From assembly GCF_009649075.1 (NCBI RefSeq), contig NZ_CP045737.1, positions 3,100,001 through 3,164,000 on the forward strand: 64,000 bases of DNA, given 5' to 3'. This stretch comes from Aeromicrobium yanjiei. GTDB lineage: Bacteria; Actinomycetota; Actinomycetes; Propionibacteriales; Nocardioidaceae. Under the pieces are notes generated by a model. It had not been told where the DNA came from. It saw only the letters and a program-made list of their open reading frames with translations, and did no database searches. The first letter of the stretch is position 1. Every line of letters starts with the position of its first letter. The translations under genes and the position numbers were made by a program. Below, one piece after another: positions 1 through 7,609 of the stretch.

Positions 1-522
1 GCTCAGGACGACGTGGCGCTGGGGCTCGGCCTTGAACCGGCTGTGCCGGTAGGCGAAGCCGCAGTCGGCCGCCGCGAACGTGCGGACGCGGCGATCGTAG
101 CGGTCGTAGGCGCGCACCGACGCGATGGTCTGGGCGACCTCCTGACCGTACGCACCGACGTTCTGGATCGGCGTCGCGCCGGTCGAGCCGGGGATGCCGG
201 ACAGCGCCTCGACACCGACCCAGCCCTCCTGGACCGCGCGGGCCACGAGATCGTCCCAGGGCTCCCCCGCCGCGACCGTGACCATCGCGCCGCTGCACGC
301 ATCGACGTCCACCGTGACGCCGCGGGTCAGCACCCGCACGACGGTGCCGTCGAATCCCTCGTCGGCGACGACGAGATTGCTCCCGCCCGCCACGAGCAGC
401 AGGGGGTCGGCGGCCTCGTCCGCGATCCGTACGGCGTCGACGAGGTGGTCCTCGGTGGTCGCGTCGATCACGGCCCGCGCGGGGCCGCCGAGACGAAGCG
501 TCGTCAGCTCGGCCAGGTCCAT
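1..522 (-). CDS. murB: UDP-N-acetylmuramate dehydrogenase MurB (partial, C-terminus off left edge)
   Basis: MurB reduces UDP-GlcNAc-enolpyruvate to UDP-MurNAc with NADPH and FAD, in cytoplasmic peptidoglycan precursor synthesis. The visible 174 residues begin MDLAELTTLRLGGPA, the usual MurB N-terminus. They contain the FAD-binding stretch LLVAGGSNLVV (about residues 46-56), then LSGIPGSTGATPIQNVGAYG (about 115-134), the typical MurB signature with GIPGS and QNVGAYGQE. The frame is still open at the left edge, so roughly the C-terminal half is missing. The ATG at 520-522 fits the family N-terminus. It lies downstream of rpmG on the same strand with a gap of about 107 nt. Confidence 0.96.
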   Translation of the reverse strand, partial: MDLAELTTLRLGGPARAVIDATTEDHLVDAVRIADEAADPLLLVAGGSNLVVADEGFDGTVVRVLTRGVTVDVDACSGAMVTVAAGEPWDDLVARAVQEGWVGVEALSGIPGSTGATPIQNVGAYGQEVAQTIASVRAYDRYDRRVRTFAAADCGFAYRHSRFKAEPQRHVVLS

Positions 523-629
523 GGCCGCGACGCTAGCAGCGCGGGGCGAGGCCGCTGCGGGACGGTCGGGGAACGACGAAGGCCCCCACGAGCCGAAGCA
601 GTGGGAGCCGTCGTGCGAAGGACCTGAGG

Positions 630-800
630 TCAGCGCGTCTCGCGGTGCGTCTGGTGCGTCTTGCAGCGCGGGCAGAACTTCTTGAGGTCGAGACGATCGG
701 GATCGTTGCGACGGTTCTTCTTCGTGATGTAGTTGCGTTCCTTGCACTCGGTGCAGGCCAAGGTGATCTTGGGACGAACGTCTGAGCTCTTGCTGGCCAC
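630..800 (-). CDS. rpmG: 50S ribosomal protein L33
   Basis: This gene of 56 codons encodes a small basic protein starting (GTG) [18 protein letters not shown] and ending HQTHRETR. It carries two CxxC pairs (C16/C19 and C43/C46), so it is the zinc-binding (C+) form of L33, a protein of the 50S subunit. GTG is taken as the start because AGAGG lies just upstream and the next residues match L33 N-termini. It sits immediately downstream of tRNA-Met and tRNA-Thr on the same strand, an arrangement common in actinobacteria. It is too short to stand out among longer overlapping frames but the identification is firm. Confidence 0.95.
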   Translation of the reverse strand: MASKSSDVRPKITLACTECKERNYITKKNRRNDPDRLDLKKFCPRCKTHQTHRETR

Positions 801-852
801 GGGGTGCCTCTTCTGATCGATGATGCTGGGGTCTTGCCTGTGCAGTTTGCGG

Positions 853-926
853 TAGCTGGGGCGGGACTCGAACCCGCGACCCCACGATTATGAGTCGTGT
901 GCTCTAACCACCTGAGCTACCCAGCC
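853..926 (-). tRNA. tRNA-Met (CAT), elongator type
   Basis: The minus strand folds as a cloverleaf of 74 nt. It has acceptor GGCTGGG, D-arm GTAGCTCAG, anticodon stem CACGA/TCGTG with loop CTCATAA (anticodon CAT), and T-arm GCGGGTTCGAGTCCCGC. The CCA end is not fully encoded. The body resembles actinobacterial elongator tRNA-Met rather than the initiator. tRNA-Ile2 with a modified C34 also has a CAT anticodon, but the overall sequence and the neighbourhood (tRNA-Thr, rpmG) favour Met. Confidence 0.93.
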
Positions 927-980
927 GCGACGGGCACGAGTTGCCTCGTGCCCGACGGACTCTTCATGTTGCGAGTCCTG

Positions 981-1053
981 AGCCCCTTTACGGAATCGAA
1001 CCGTAGACCTTTTCCTTACCATGGAAACGCTCTGCCGACTGAGCTAAAGGGGC
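981..1053 (-). tRNA. tRNA-Thr (GGT)
   Basis: A cloverleaf of 73 nt lies on the minus strand. It has acceptor GCCCCTT/AAGGGGC, D-arm TAGCTCAGTCGGCAGAGC, anticodon stem TTTCC/GGAAA with loop ATGGTAA (anticodon GGT), and T-arm ACGGTTCGATTCCGT. No CCA is encoded. It stands 54 nt upstream of tRNA-Met, with rpmG following, and the three are probably co-transcribed. Confidence 0.95.
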
Positions 1054-1126
1054 AAGCCGACAAGCAAAGATACCCGGTCGCACCCCCAGACACGAAATCG
1101 GGGGTACCTGGTGCAGGATGATCGCC

Positions 1127-1654
1127 ATGACAGCCCGCCATCCCAACGGTTTCCGGTTCAGCGACGAGTTCATCAACCGGTGGACCAGGCTGCTCGTCAT
1201 CGCGCTGTTCGTCATCACGGGAGCCGGAATCGCCCTCGGCGTCGCGAGCGATGCGGACGGCGCTCCGGGCTGGTTGGGCGCGGCTGCCGCGGTGGTGCTG
1301 GTGCTCGGCGTCGCCGGACCGATCATCGCCTCCGCGGTGCTCGGGGGCGAGGCGATCCGCCGGGGCGGGGGTGTCATCGGGGCGCTGTTCGCCGGCGGCC
1401 TGCTCGCCGGGGCGAGCGGAGCGGCTCTCGAGATCCCGTGGCTGATGTGGGGCGGCGGCATCGTGCTCGCGCTCGGCATCGTGGGCTTCTGGGTCATCGG
1501 CTGGATCGCGAAGGTGCCGATGTACATCGGCCTGCCCGGCGCCCACGGCAAGGTGATCCAGCGCGAGGACGACCGGCCCGAGGACCTGTTCGGAGGGGAC
1601 GACCCCCGCTTGAGGGTCAAGCGCCCGCGGCGAGGGGGCACCGACGCGAGCTGA
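1127..1654 (+). CDS. Small multi-spanning membrane protein, unknown function
   Basis: The predicted protein has 175 residues with about four hydrophobic segments (roughly residues 18-38, 47-70, 80-100, 107-130) and a basic, charged cytoplasmic-looking tail ending KRPRRGGTDAS. I do not recognise a named family. An in-frame ATG nine bases earlier (1118) is possible. I prefer 1127 because CAGGAT ends 7 nt before it, which would serve either as a leaderless -10 box or as a weak Shine-Dalgarno site. The gene is divergent from tRNA-Thr and convergent with the small gene that follows. Confidence 0.7.
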   Translation: MTARHPNGFRFSDEFINRWTRLLVIALFVITGAGIALGVASDADGAPGWLGAAAAVVLVLGVAGPIIASAVLGGEAIRRGGGVIGALFAGGLLAGASGAALEIPWLMWGGGIVLALGIVGFWVIGWIAKVPMYIGLPGAHGKVIQREDDRPEDLFGGDDPRLRVKRPRRGGTDAS

Positions 1655-1664
1655 GGCAGCCGCC

Positions 1665-1964
1665 TCACCTCCCTGCGTCGACCGCCGCCCCGCTCATGTG
1701 CAGGACCTCGAGCGGCGTGACCGTCGGCTCGCCCGGTCGGTCCGCCGCCAGGACCGTGTCGACAGCCGGGTGGATCCGCTCGTCGAAGGCCGCGGCGCAC
1801 GCCTCGACCGACTCCCACACGTCGATGTAGCGCAGGCCGCCGTCGGGCCTGCGGACGCACAGGTGGACGAGGCTCCCGGCCAGCGGCTCGGGTCCGATCT
1901 CGGCGAGGATCCTCTCGTACGTCGGCAGGTCGATCGGGACGTCCTGCGTGTAGGCGTGCACCAT
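1665..1964 (-). CDS. Small conserved-looking protein, unknown function
   Basis: The protein has about 99 residues starting MVHAYTQDVPIDLPTYERIL. It contains a pattern (RRPDGGLRYIDVWES, then a helix with AFDERIHPAV) that resembles small dimeric alpha-beta barrel proteins of the monooxygenase/ABM kind. This assignment is a guess from the pattern. The ATG at 1964 is chosen because GAGG lies 8 nt upstream; a GTG nine bases earlier is the alternative. The gene is divergent from the TetR gene across 63 bp, so that repressor may control it. Confidence 0.65.
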   Translation of the reverse strand: MVHAYTQDVPIDLPTYERILAEIGPEPLAGSLVHLCVRRPDGGLRYIDVWESVEACAAAFDERIHPAVDTVLAADRPGEPTVTPLEVLHMSGAAVDAGR

Positions 1965-2014
1965 GGCCGCCACCTCATCTCGTTTGATCCGAACTGGTTT
2001 CGGGTGAATCCTGT

Positions 2015-2027
2015 TACGGTGTCACCG
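2015..2027 (+). promoter_or_regulatory. Probable leaderless -10 box and short palindrome before the TetR gene
   Basis: TACGGT (2015-2020) lies 7 nt before the ATG at 2028, as expected for a leaderless actinobacterial promoter. It overlaps the odd palindrome CGGTG-T-CACCG at 2017-2027. That placement would suit an autorepression site for the TetR protein, but the palindrome is short and could be chance. Confidence 0.35.
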
Positions 2028-2720
2028 ATGACCGAGCCCGTCAAGACCCGCCCCTATCGCTCCGCCCTGCGCGCAGAGCGCTCCGAGCGCACCCGCGAGG
2101 CGGTGCTGGACGCCGCCCGGGACCTGTTCACCACGACCGGCTACGCCGGCACGACCGTCCGCGCGATCGCCGACCGTGCGGGCGTCAACCCCGACACCCT
2201 CTACGCCGCGGTCGGGCGCAAGCCGCAGATCATGCTCGCACTGGTCGAGTCCGCGCTGTCCGGGCAGAGCGAGCCCGTCTCCGCACAGGAGCGGGACTAC
2301 GTGAAGGCCATCCGTCAGGCCGAGCGCGCGACCGAGATGATCGACCTCTATGCCGCCGCGATCACGGCGATCCAGGTGCGCCTCGCGCCGATCCATGCGG
2401 CGCTGCAGGTGGCCGCCCTGACCGACAGCCACTGCGCCGACGTGTGGCGCCAGGTGGCCGAGCGCCGTGCCGCGAACATGATGCTGCTGGCCCAGGACCT
2501 GCGGGCCACGGGCGAGCTGCGCGGCGACCTCAGCGATCGACGGGTCGCCGACGTCATCTGGAGCATGAACGCCGCGGAGTACTGGGACCTGCTGGTCGTC
2601 CAGCGCGGCTGGTCACCCGAAGAGCTCCGCACGTGGCTCGCGGACGCCTGGAAGCGGTTGCTGCTGAGCGATCAGACGACCGCAGCGGCCAGCCGGGAGG
2701 GCCAGCGGGGGCCCTCGTAG
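2028..2720 (+). CDS. TetR/AcrR-family transcriptional regulator
   Basis: The protein has 230 residues. The N-terminal TetR DNA-binding domain is at residues 17-75 ([19 protein letters not shown], then [20 protein letters not shown] as the helix-turn-helix). A helical C-terminal domain, presumably ligand-binding, shows no recognised ligand signature. The start has no good ribosome-binding site but has TACGGT 7 nt upstream, so the mRNA is probably leaderless. It is divergent from the small gene at 1665-1964, its most likely target besides itself. Its 3' end overlaps the end of pyrD by 49 bp on the opposite strand. Confidence 0.88.
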   Translation: MTEPVKTRPYRSALRAERSERTREAVLDAARDLFTTTGYAGTTVRAIADRAGVNPDTLYAAVGRKPQIMLALVESALSGQSEPVSAQERDYVKAIRQAERATEMIDLYAAAITAIQVRLAPIHAALQVAALTDSHCADVWRQVAERRAANMMLLAQDLRATGELRGDLSDRRVADVIWSMNAAEYWDLLVVQRGWSPEELRTWLADAWKRLLLSDQTTAAASREGQRGPS

Positions 2721-3697
2721 ATGAATCCTGTGTAGCCCTGCACCAGGTCGGCGCCCGCGGCCATCCGTGCACGTACGTCATCCGGTGTCGTGACCCCGCC
2801 GACGCTGATGAGCGCCAGCCGGTCCCCCACGCGCGCTCGCAGCCGGACGAGGACCTCGGTGGACCGCTCGGCCAGGACCGGCCCCGAGAGACCTCCGGCG
2901 CCCGCGGCCTCGATCGTCGCGCGGTCCGTGCGCAGCGACTCGGGGCGGGCGATCGTCGTGTTGGTGGCGCTGATCCCGTCCAGGCCCAGCTCGACCGCGA
3001 GGTCCGCGACCGCGTCGACGTCCGCGTCGGCGAGGTCGGGCGCGATCTTGACCAGCAACGGCACCCGTCCGGACGGGTTGCGGTCCGCGACGTCCTTGAC
3101 GGCCGCGAGCAGCGGGCGCAGCTCGTCGACGGCCTGGAGGTCGCGCAGCCCCGGCGTGTTGGGCGAGGAGACGTTGACCACGAGATAGCTCGCGTACGGC
3201 GTCAGCAGCCGTGCGCTCTCGACGTAGTCCGCCACGGCGTCCTCGGGCGGGGTCACCTTGGTCTTGCCGATGTTGACACCGATCACGGCGTCGCGGCCGG
3301 CCTTCGTGCGGCGCAGGCGGTGCAGCCGCGAGGCCACCTCCGCGGCGCCCTCGTTGTTGAAGCCCATCCGGTTGATGATCGCGCGGTCCTCGACGAGGCG
3401 GAACAGCCGCGGACGGGGGTTGCCGGGCTGCGCCCGCGCGGTGACCGTGCCGATCTCGACGTGGCCGAAGCCGAGTGCGAGCAGCCCCGGGACGGCACGG
3501 GCGTTCTTGTCGAAGCCGGCCGCCAGCCCGAAGGCGTTGGGGAACTCCAGGCCCATCACGGTCCGCGGAGCGTACGTCTGCGGCAGCGCGAGCCGGGTCG
3601 CGAACCGGCCGGCGCGAATCGCCGCGAAGCCACGCTCGTGGGCCTTCTCAGGATCCATGGAGCGGAAGACGGCGTCGAAGAAGGCGCGATAGACCAC
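2672..3697 (-). CDS. pyrD: Dihydroorotate dehydrogenase (quinone), class 2
   Basis: PyrD oxidises dihydroorotate to orotate with FMN and passes electrons to membrane quinone in pyrimidine synthesis. The protein of 341 residues starts [20 protein letters not shown], the N-terminal helix that binds the membrane in class 2 enzymes. It contains [40 protein letters not shown], the catalytic-serine region [15 protein letters not shown], and the FMN/phosphate motifs NTTI and ISVGG. The GTG start at 3697 matches family N-termini. The 3' end runs 49 bp into the convergent TetR gene. Confidence 0.96.
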   Translation of the reverse strand: MVYRAFFDAVFRSMDPEKAHERGFAAIRAGRFATRLALPQTYAPRTVMGLEFPNAFGLAAGFDKNARAVPGLLALGFGHVEIGTVTARAQPGNPRPRLFRLVEDRAIINRMGFNNEGAAEVASRLHRLRRTKAGRDAVIGVNIGKTKVTPPEDAVADYVESARLLTPYASYLVVNVSSPNTPGLRDLQAVDELRPLLAAVKDVADRNPSGRVPLLVKIAPDLADADVDAVADLAVELGLDGISATNTTIARPESLRTDRATIEAAGAGGLSGPVLAERSTEVLVRLRARVGDRLALISVGGVTTPDDVRARMAAGADLVQGYTGFIYEGPRWPSRLAAAVV

Positions 3698-3717
3698 GTC
3701 GCCAGCGTATCGGCCCC

Positions 3718-4278
3718 TCACCCTCGGGCCAGCACGTCCAGCCTGAAGTCCTCCTCGATGTGCTCGACGACCCTGACCAGGCCGTCGCACTCGACGATCT
3801 CGCGGTGCGCCTGGTCGCCCGTGCACGTCGCGGCCTCGAAGGGGTGCCGCCAGTGCACCAGGACGAGGTGCCCGTCCGGTGCCAACGTGTCCATGACGTG
3901 CGCGAGCACCTGCACGCGGCCGCTCGCCGACAGGTAGTAGAGCAGCTCGGACAGCACCACCAGGTCGAGCGGGCCGGTCGGCCAATCGTCCGGCACGGAC
4001 TGCCGCTCGAACTGCACGTGGGAGCCGGGCACCCGCGTCCTGGCGCGGTCCAACGGGGCCGACACCGGATCGGTCGCGAGGAGGGTGTCGCACCGCCCCG
4101 CGAGCATCTCGGTCAGCGTGCCGATCGAGCAGCCCGGCTCGAAGCCGTGGCCGTACCGCTCCCGCGGGAGGCTCGCGACGGTCAGTGCGTGCTTGCGCCG
4201 CTCGTACTCGCGCTCCGCCAGCTGCCACGGATCGCTCGACTCCGCGTACAGGCCCTCGAAATAGTCTGCCGAGGTCAC
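3718..4278 (-). CDS. SAM-dependent methyltransferase, NodS-like fold
   Basis: The protein of 186 residues starts (GTG) [17 protein letters not shown]. It has a Rossmann-type SAM site: [14 protein letters not shown] (motif I, about residues 46-59), [13 protein letters not shown] (about 68-80) and [13 protein letters not shown] (about 104-116). The DPW start and GCSIGTL motif resemble NodS/SAM methyltransferases that act on small molecules, but the substrate cannot be told. AGGGGG precedes the start. It lies 20 nt upstream of pyrD on the same strand, so the two may be co-transcribed. Confidence 0.85.
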   Translation of the reverse strand: MTSADYFEGLYAESSDPWQLAEREYERRKHALTVASLPRERYGHGFEPGCSIGTLTEMLAGRCDTLLATDPVSAPLDRARTRVPGSHVQFERQSVPDDWPTGPLDLVVLSELLYYLSASGRVQVLAHVMDTLAPDGHLVLVHWRHPFEAATCTGDQAHREIVECDGLVRVVEHIEEDFRLDVLARG

Positions 4279-4363
4279 GCGGCCACCCCCTTGCGGCTAC
4301 GTCGAACTGCCGGCTCTGCGCGGCCGGCACACCCACACCATGCCATCTCCGGGCACGGCGTGC

Positions 4364-4774
4364 CTAGTCGCTGCCGAGCCGCTCCTGGGCCATGGTCCGC
4401 ATGGTGTCGGCGAAATCGGCGTCGTGCTCGATGAGCTCCTGCAGCGCGTCCTCACCCAGGCGCACCGCCGAGATCTGCGACGAGGCGACGACCGAGGCGT
4501 TGCGAAGGCGGTGGTTGACGAGGGCGATCTCGCCGAAGACGGCGCCGGGCCCGAGGGTCGCCAGGGTCTGACCGCCCTTGCGGATCTCGACCGTGCCGTC
4601 GAGCACGATGTACGCGGAGTCGGCCGGCGTCGACTCCATGATGATCGACCAGCCTGACGGGATGTTGACCTGCGTCCCGACCGTCGCGATGCGGGTGATC
4701 GCGTCGCTGTCGAAGTCGGTCACCCGGGTGAGGCGGTCCACGACCTCGGGGTCGGCCTTGGGCTTGCGGAGCAT
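4364..4774 (-). CDS. Stand-alone cyclic nucleotide-binding domain protein
   Basis: The protein of 136 residues consists almost only of a CNMP/CAP-type beta-roll. It includes IPSGWSIIMESTPADSAYIV, then TVEIRKGGQTLATLGPGAVF and GEIALVNHRLRNASVVA, where the phosphate-binding cassette GEIALVNHRLRNAS (about residues 89-102) keeps the conserved Glu and Arg. No helix-turn-helix or catalytic domain follows, so it probably acts as a cAMP sensor or adaptor. AAAGGA lies 6 nt before the ATG. It is divergent from the adenylate cyclase gene across a palindrome, which suggests a paired cAMP producer and reader. Confidence 0.88.
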   Translation of the reverse strand: MLRKPKADPEVVDRLTRVTDFDSDAITRIATVGTQVNIPSGWSIIMESTPADSAYIVLDGTVEIRKGGQTLATLGPGAVFGEIALVNHRLRNASVVASSQISAVRLGEDALQELIEHDADFADTMRTMAQERLGSD

Positions 4775-4824
4775 GGGAGTTCCTTTCGTCGCGGCGCGGC
4801 GCGCCGTGAGATGTCGGATGCTTT

Positions 4825-4862
4825 GCCACACGGTAACCGCCGTCACGGCTACCTTGTGTGGC
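4825..4862. promoter_or_regulatory. Near-perfect 38-bp palindrome holding two divergent -10 boxes
   Basis: The stretch reads GCCACAC-GGTAACCG-ccgtca-CGGCTACC-TT-GTGTGGC. The outer 7-bp arms (4825-4831 and 4856-4862) match perfectly. The inner 8-bp arms differ at one base, and TT is unpaired. TACCTT (4850-4855) lies 7 nt before the cyclase GTG on the plus strand. TACCGT is found at the mirror position for the divergent CNMP gene. It could be a shared operator placed over both divergent promoters. Confidence 0.55.
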
Positions 4863-6455
4863 GTGAGCGAGCGTTGGAGCATCGACCGGCTGCTCGGTCC
4901 GCCGGACCAACCCGCAGGACGGCTGCGCGTCCGGGTCCAGCTCCTCCTCACGACACTGCTGATCCTGACCAACGTCATCGGCGCCGCGATCGTCTTCGGC
5001 CTGACCTTCCTCATCACCCCCGGGGGCGGGCCGGACGCGTCCTATCTCGCCGCGCTGGCCATCGCGGTCCCGGTCTACGTCGCGACCGCCGTCGTGGTCG
5101 GGGCCACCCTCATCACGGTGGGCGCGCTGCGGGCGCTGCGCTGGGTCCGCGAGGACGACGTCCCGACCCCGCAGGAACGCCGCACGGCCCTGCGCATGCC
5201 GTGGCGCATGACGCTGATCCAGCTCGGCCTGTGGTTCTGCGCCAGCGTCGTGTTCACGGTCATCGCCCTCGTGATGCAGCCCGAGGCTGCGCTCAGCGCG
5301 CTGTTCGCGGTGGGCATCGCCGGCGTCGTGGTCAGCGCGATCGCGTACCTGATCACGGAGTTCGTCCTGCGGCCCGTCGCGGCCCGCGCCCTCGCCGGAC
5401 GGGCCGCCCACGACGAGCTCGGCGTGGGAGTGGAACGCAAGATGGTCGTCTTCTGGTGCCTCGGCACCGCCTCCCCCGTGCTGGGGCTGGTCGTCGCGTC
5501 GGTCATCGCCCTCACCCGCGACGACATCGACATCGACCGCCTCGCGTACGTCATCCTCGGCCTGGCCGCCGTCGTCCTCGTCTTCGGCCTCCTGGTCACG
5601 GTGCTCAACGCGCGCTCGATCGTCGCACCCATCGAGTCGGTGCAGGCCGCCCTCTCGCGGGTCGGCGACGGCGACCTGGACGTCGAGATCCGCGTCGACG
5701 ACGGCACCGAGCTCGGCCTGCTGCAGTCCGGCTTCAACGAGATGGTGCACGGCCTGCGCGAGCGCGAGCAGATCCGTGACCTGTTCGGCCGGCACGTGGG
5801 GCACGCGGTCGCCCGCGCCGCGACGACCGGACGTGTCGAGCTCGGCGGCGAGACCCGGATCGTGTCCGTCCTGATGATCGACCTGGTCGGCTCCACGTCG
5901 TACGCGACGAACCGTCCGCCGGCCGAGGTCGTGGACATGCTCAACCGGTTCTTCGCGATCATCGTTGAGGAGGTCGACCGGCGCGACGGCCTCGTCAACA
6001 AGTTCATGGGCGATGCGGTGCTCGCGATCTTCGGGGCTCCTGCGGACCTGCCCGACCACGCGACCGCCGCACTCGAGGCCGCGCGGGTCATCGCGGGCCG
6101 CATCGCGCGCGAGATGCCCGAGATCGGCGCGGGCATCGGGGTCTCCACGGGTCAGGTCGTCGCCGGCAACGTGGGTGCCCGGTCCCGTTTCGAGTACACC
6201 GTGATCGGCGACGCGGTGAACTCTGCCGCGCGGCTCGAGGAGCTCGCCAAGGACGTGGACGGCGGCGTCCTGGCGGCTGCGGCGAGCCGGGAGGCAGCGG
6301 GCCCGGCCGAGCAGGAGCACTGGACCGAGCACGACCGCATCGTGCTGCGGGGGCGAGCCGAGCCGACGTCGACCGTACGACTCGCGGACCCGGTCAGTGC
6401 GGCCGATTCCCCCTACGCCGCCAAGCAGCAACGAGCATCCGAGCCGGTCGAGTGA
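4863..6455 (+). CDS. Membrane adenylate cyclase, class III (6TM-HAMP-cyclase)
   Basis: This enzyme makes cAMP from ATP. The 530 residues show about six hydrophobic segments (24-50, 60-90, 115-135, 140-165, 195-215, 225-250) and a HAMP linker (about 250-305). The class III catalytic domain (about 330-500) follows. Metal ligands D340 (VLMIDLVGS) and D384 (KFMGDAV), adenine-selecting K380 and D450 (VIGDAVNSAAR), and catalytic N453 and R457 are present. The domain should therefore be active on ATP rather than GTP. GTG is the only plausible start and has TACCTT 7 nt upstream (leaderless). It is divergent from the single-domain cAMP-binding protein. Related architectures occur as membrane cyclases of mycobacteria. 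Confidence 0.93.
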   Translation: MSERWSIDRLLGPPDQPAGRLRVRVQLLLTTLLILTNVIGAAIVFGLTFLITPGGGPDASYLAALAIAVPVYVATAVVVGATLITVGALRALRWVREDDVPTPQERRTALRMPWRMTLIQLGLWFCASVVFTVIALVMQPEAALSALFAVGIAGVVVSAIAYLITEFVLRPVAARALAGRAAHDELGVGVERKMVVFWCLGTASPVLGLVVASVIALTRDDIDIDRLAYVILGLAAVVLVFGLLVTVLNARSIVAPIESVQAALSRVGDGDLDVEIRVDDGTELGLLQSGFNEMVHGLREREQIRDLFGRHVGHAVARAATTGRVELGGETRIVSVLMIDLVGSTSYATNRPPAEVVDMLNRFFAIIVEEVDRRDGLVNKFMGDAVLAIFGAPADLPDHATAALEAARVIAGRIAREMPEIGAGIGVSTGQVVAGNVGARSRFEYTVIGDAVNSAARLEELAKDVDGGVLAAAASREAAGPAEQEHWTEHDRIVLRGRAEPTSTVRLADPVSAADSPYAAKQQRASEPVE

Positions 6456-6614
6456 CGCACTGTCAGAACCCGCCAACCGATTCCTGAAAGCGCCCACACC
6501 CAGGCCCTCTTCGTGAGAGGGTGACACCAATTCAGAATCGTGAACTGCGCGCAACTGCTCGAGAGCTTGGCTGCCGACCACGACACCCTCTGGCCTCTCC
6601 GAGAAGAAGTGAGC

Positions 6615-7321
6615 ATGAAGAGATTCCTCGTGGTCTTCGCGATCGTTACGTGCCTATTGGCCGCCCCCCCCAAGCAAGTTCCGCGGCGAAGTCACGAGGC
6701 GATCTCGTCGTAATTGGAGACTCGATCTCAGACGCGGCGTTCTTCAAGACACTGGGCGGGAAGCCCGATCAGATGTGGTGGGCAAAGCTCGGCCGTAAGA
6801 CGCGAACCACTCCCCGCGTGTACGCCGAACGCGGGTCGGGATACACCCGGCCCGGCAAGTGCGTCACCACAACAATTGGCCAACGCATCGGCCGCAAAGC
6901 CATGGCCACGCGGATGAACAAGGCCAAGATCGTGGTCATCGCCGCAGGCGTGAACGACTACCGCAAGTGCGTTTTCCGGGCCGATGGCACCTACTATCTC
7001 GCCCCGACATCTGGCGAGGAAGTCGAGGAGGCGATCTCCGCGGCCTTCGATGAGCTTGACGCTGCGGTCACCTACGAAGCGAAGGTGATCATCACGGCTC
7101 CGTACGGGTCCCGCCCCGAGCTCAAGCAGTACCGGGAACGTCTTGTCAGATCACTCCGGGCGCACTCCGAAGAGCACGGCTTCCAGTATGTTGACACCGC
7201 GCACGGCACCCTCTGGGGCAAGTCCAAGTCCAGGGACCGCATCCATCCCACCGCGAAAGGCATGCAGCGCCTCTATCGCGACATCTACATGAAAAGCAAC
7301 CTCCGCAAAAGGTTCCGGTAG
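6615..7321 (+). CDS. Exported SGNH/GDSL hydrolase, frame broken at a C8 run
   Basis: From ATG 6615 the frame gives a clean signal peptide (MKRFLVVFAIVTCLLAAPP) but meets a stop at 6711. The hydrolase domain lies in another frame ending at 7321. It carries GDS (VVIGDSIS), GVND (AAGVNDYR) and DRIHP (the Asp/His block), so the SGNH catalytic elements are intact. The switch occurs at eight Cs (6664-6671). One more C would join the halves as LLAAPPQASSAAKSRGDL, a normal signal-peptide junction. Either one base is missing from the assembly or the tract varies in length. A GTG at 6521 in the hydrolase frame would avoid the break but gives no signal peptide. G+C is visibly lower than in neighbours. 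Confidence 0.72.
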
Positions 7322-7360
7322 CGCCAGGACCGCACGGCCATCCGGGTAACCTGTGAAGTC

Positions 7361-7375
7361 GTTGACAAGGTCAAC
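7361..7375. promoter_or_regulatory. Palindrome GTTGAC-aag-GTCAAC
   Basis: A perfect 6-3-6 inverted repeat lies 27 bp before the start of the small gene at 7402. It includes a TTGACA hexamer (7362-7367) that could act as a -35 box. A regulator bound here would overlap that box. No terminator-like tail is present, so an operator is more likely than a terminator. Confidence 0.3.
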
Positions 7376-7401
7376 TGCGAGGTTGCGCCGAGGAGCACCA
7401 C

Positions 7402-7578
7402 ATGAGCAAGTACCAGATCCGCGACGCCCAGGGCGAGGTCCTCGCCGAGGACACCTTCGACACCTTCGACGACGCCAACGTGTGGGCGACCGAGCAGGAC
7501 GCCGAGCCCGGCTGGACGATGTTCCAGCAGATGGGCGGCGACTGGGTGCCGGCCCGCCACGACCCGCTGCCCGACTAG
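7402..7578 (+). CDS. Small acidic protein of 58 residues, unknown
   Basis: The frame starts MSKYQIRDAQGEVLAEDTFD and ends ARHDPLPD. AGGAG lies about 7 nt before the ATG, codon third positions are almost all G or C, and the composition is acidic with two tryptophans near GWTMFQQMGGDW. I do not recognise the family. It lies 31 nt upstream of the coiled-coil protein gene and might be co-transcribed with it. The strong ribosome-binding site and codon bias make a real gene likely despite its size. Confidence 0.65.
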   Translation: MSKYQIRDAQGEVLAEDTFDTFDDANVWATEQDAEPGWTMFQQMGGDWVPARHDPLPD

Positions 7579-7609
7579 CAGCGGTCCGGTCGGTGGGACG
7601 ATGCTCGCC

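Noticed and set aside
853-926. tRNA-Ile2 (CAT) instead of tRNA-Met
   Set aside because: The body, the acceptor stem and the place beside tRNA-Thr and rpmG match elongator tRNA-Met.
4452-6581. Minus-strand open frame of 709 codons
   Set aside because: It is antisense to the adenylate cyclase and has the same Arg/His/Asp-rich shadow composition.
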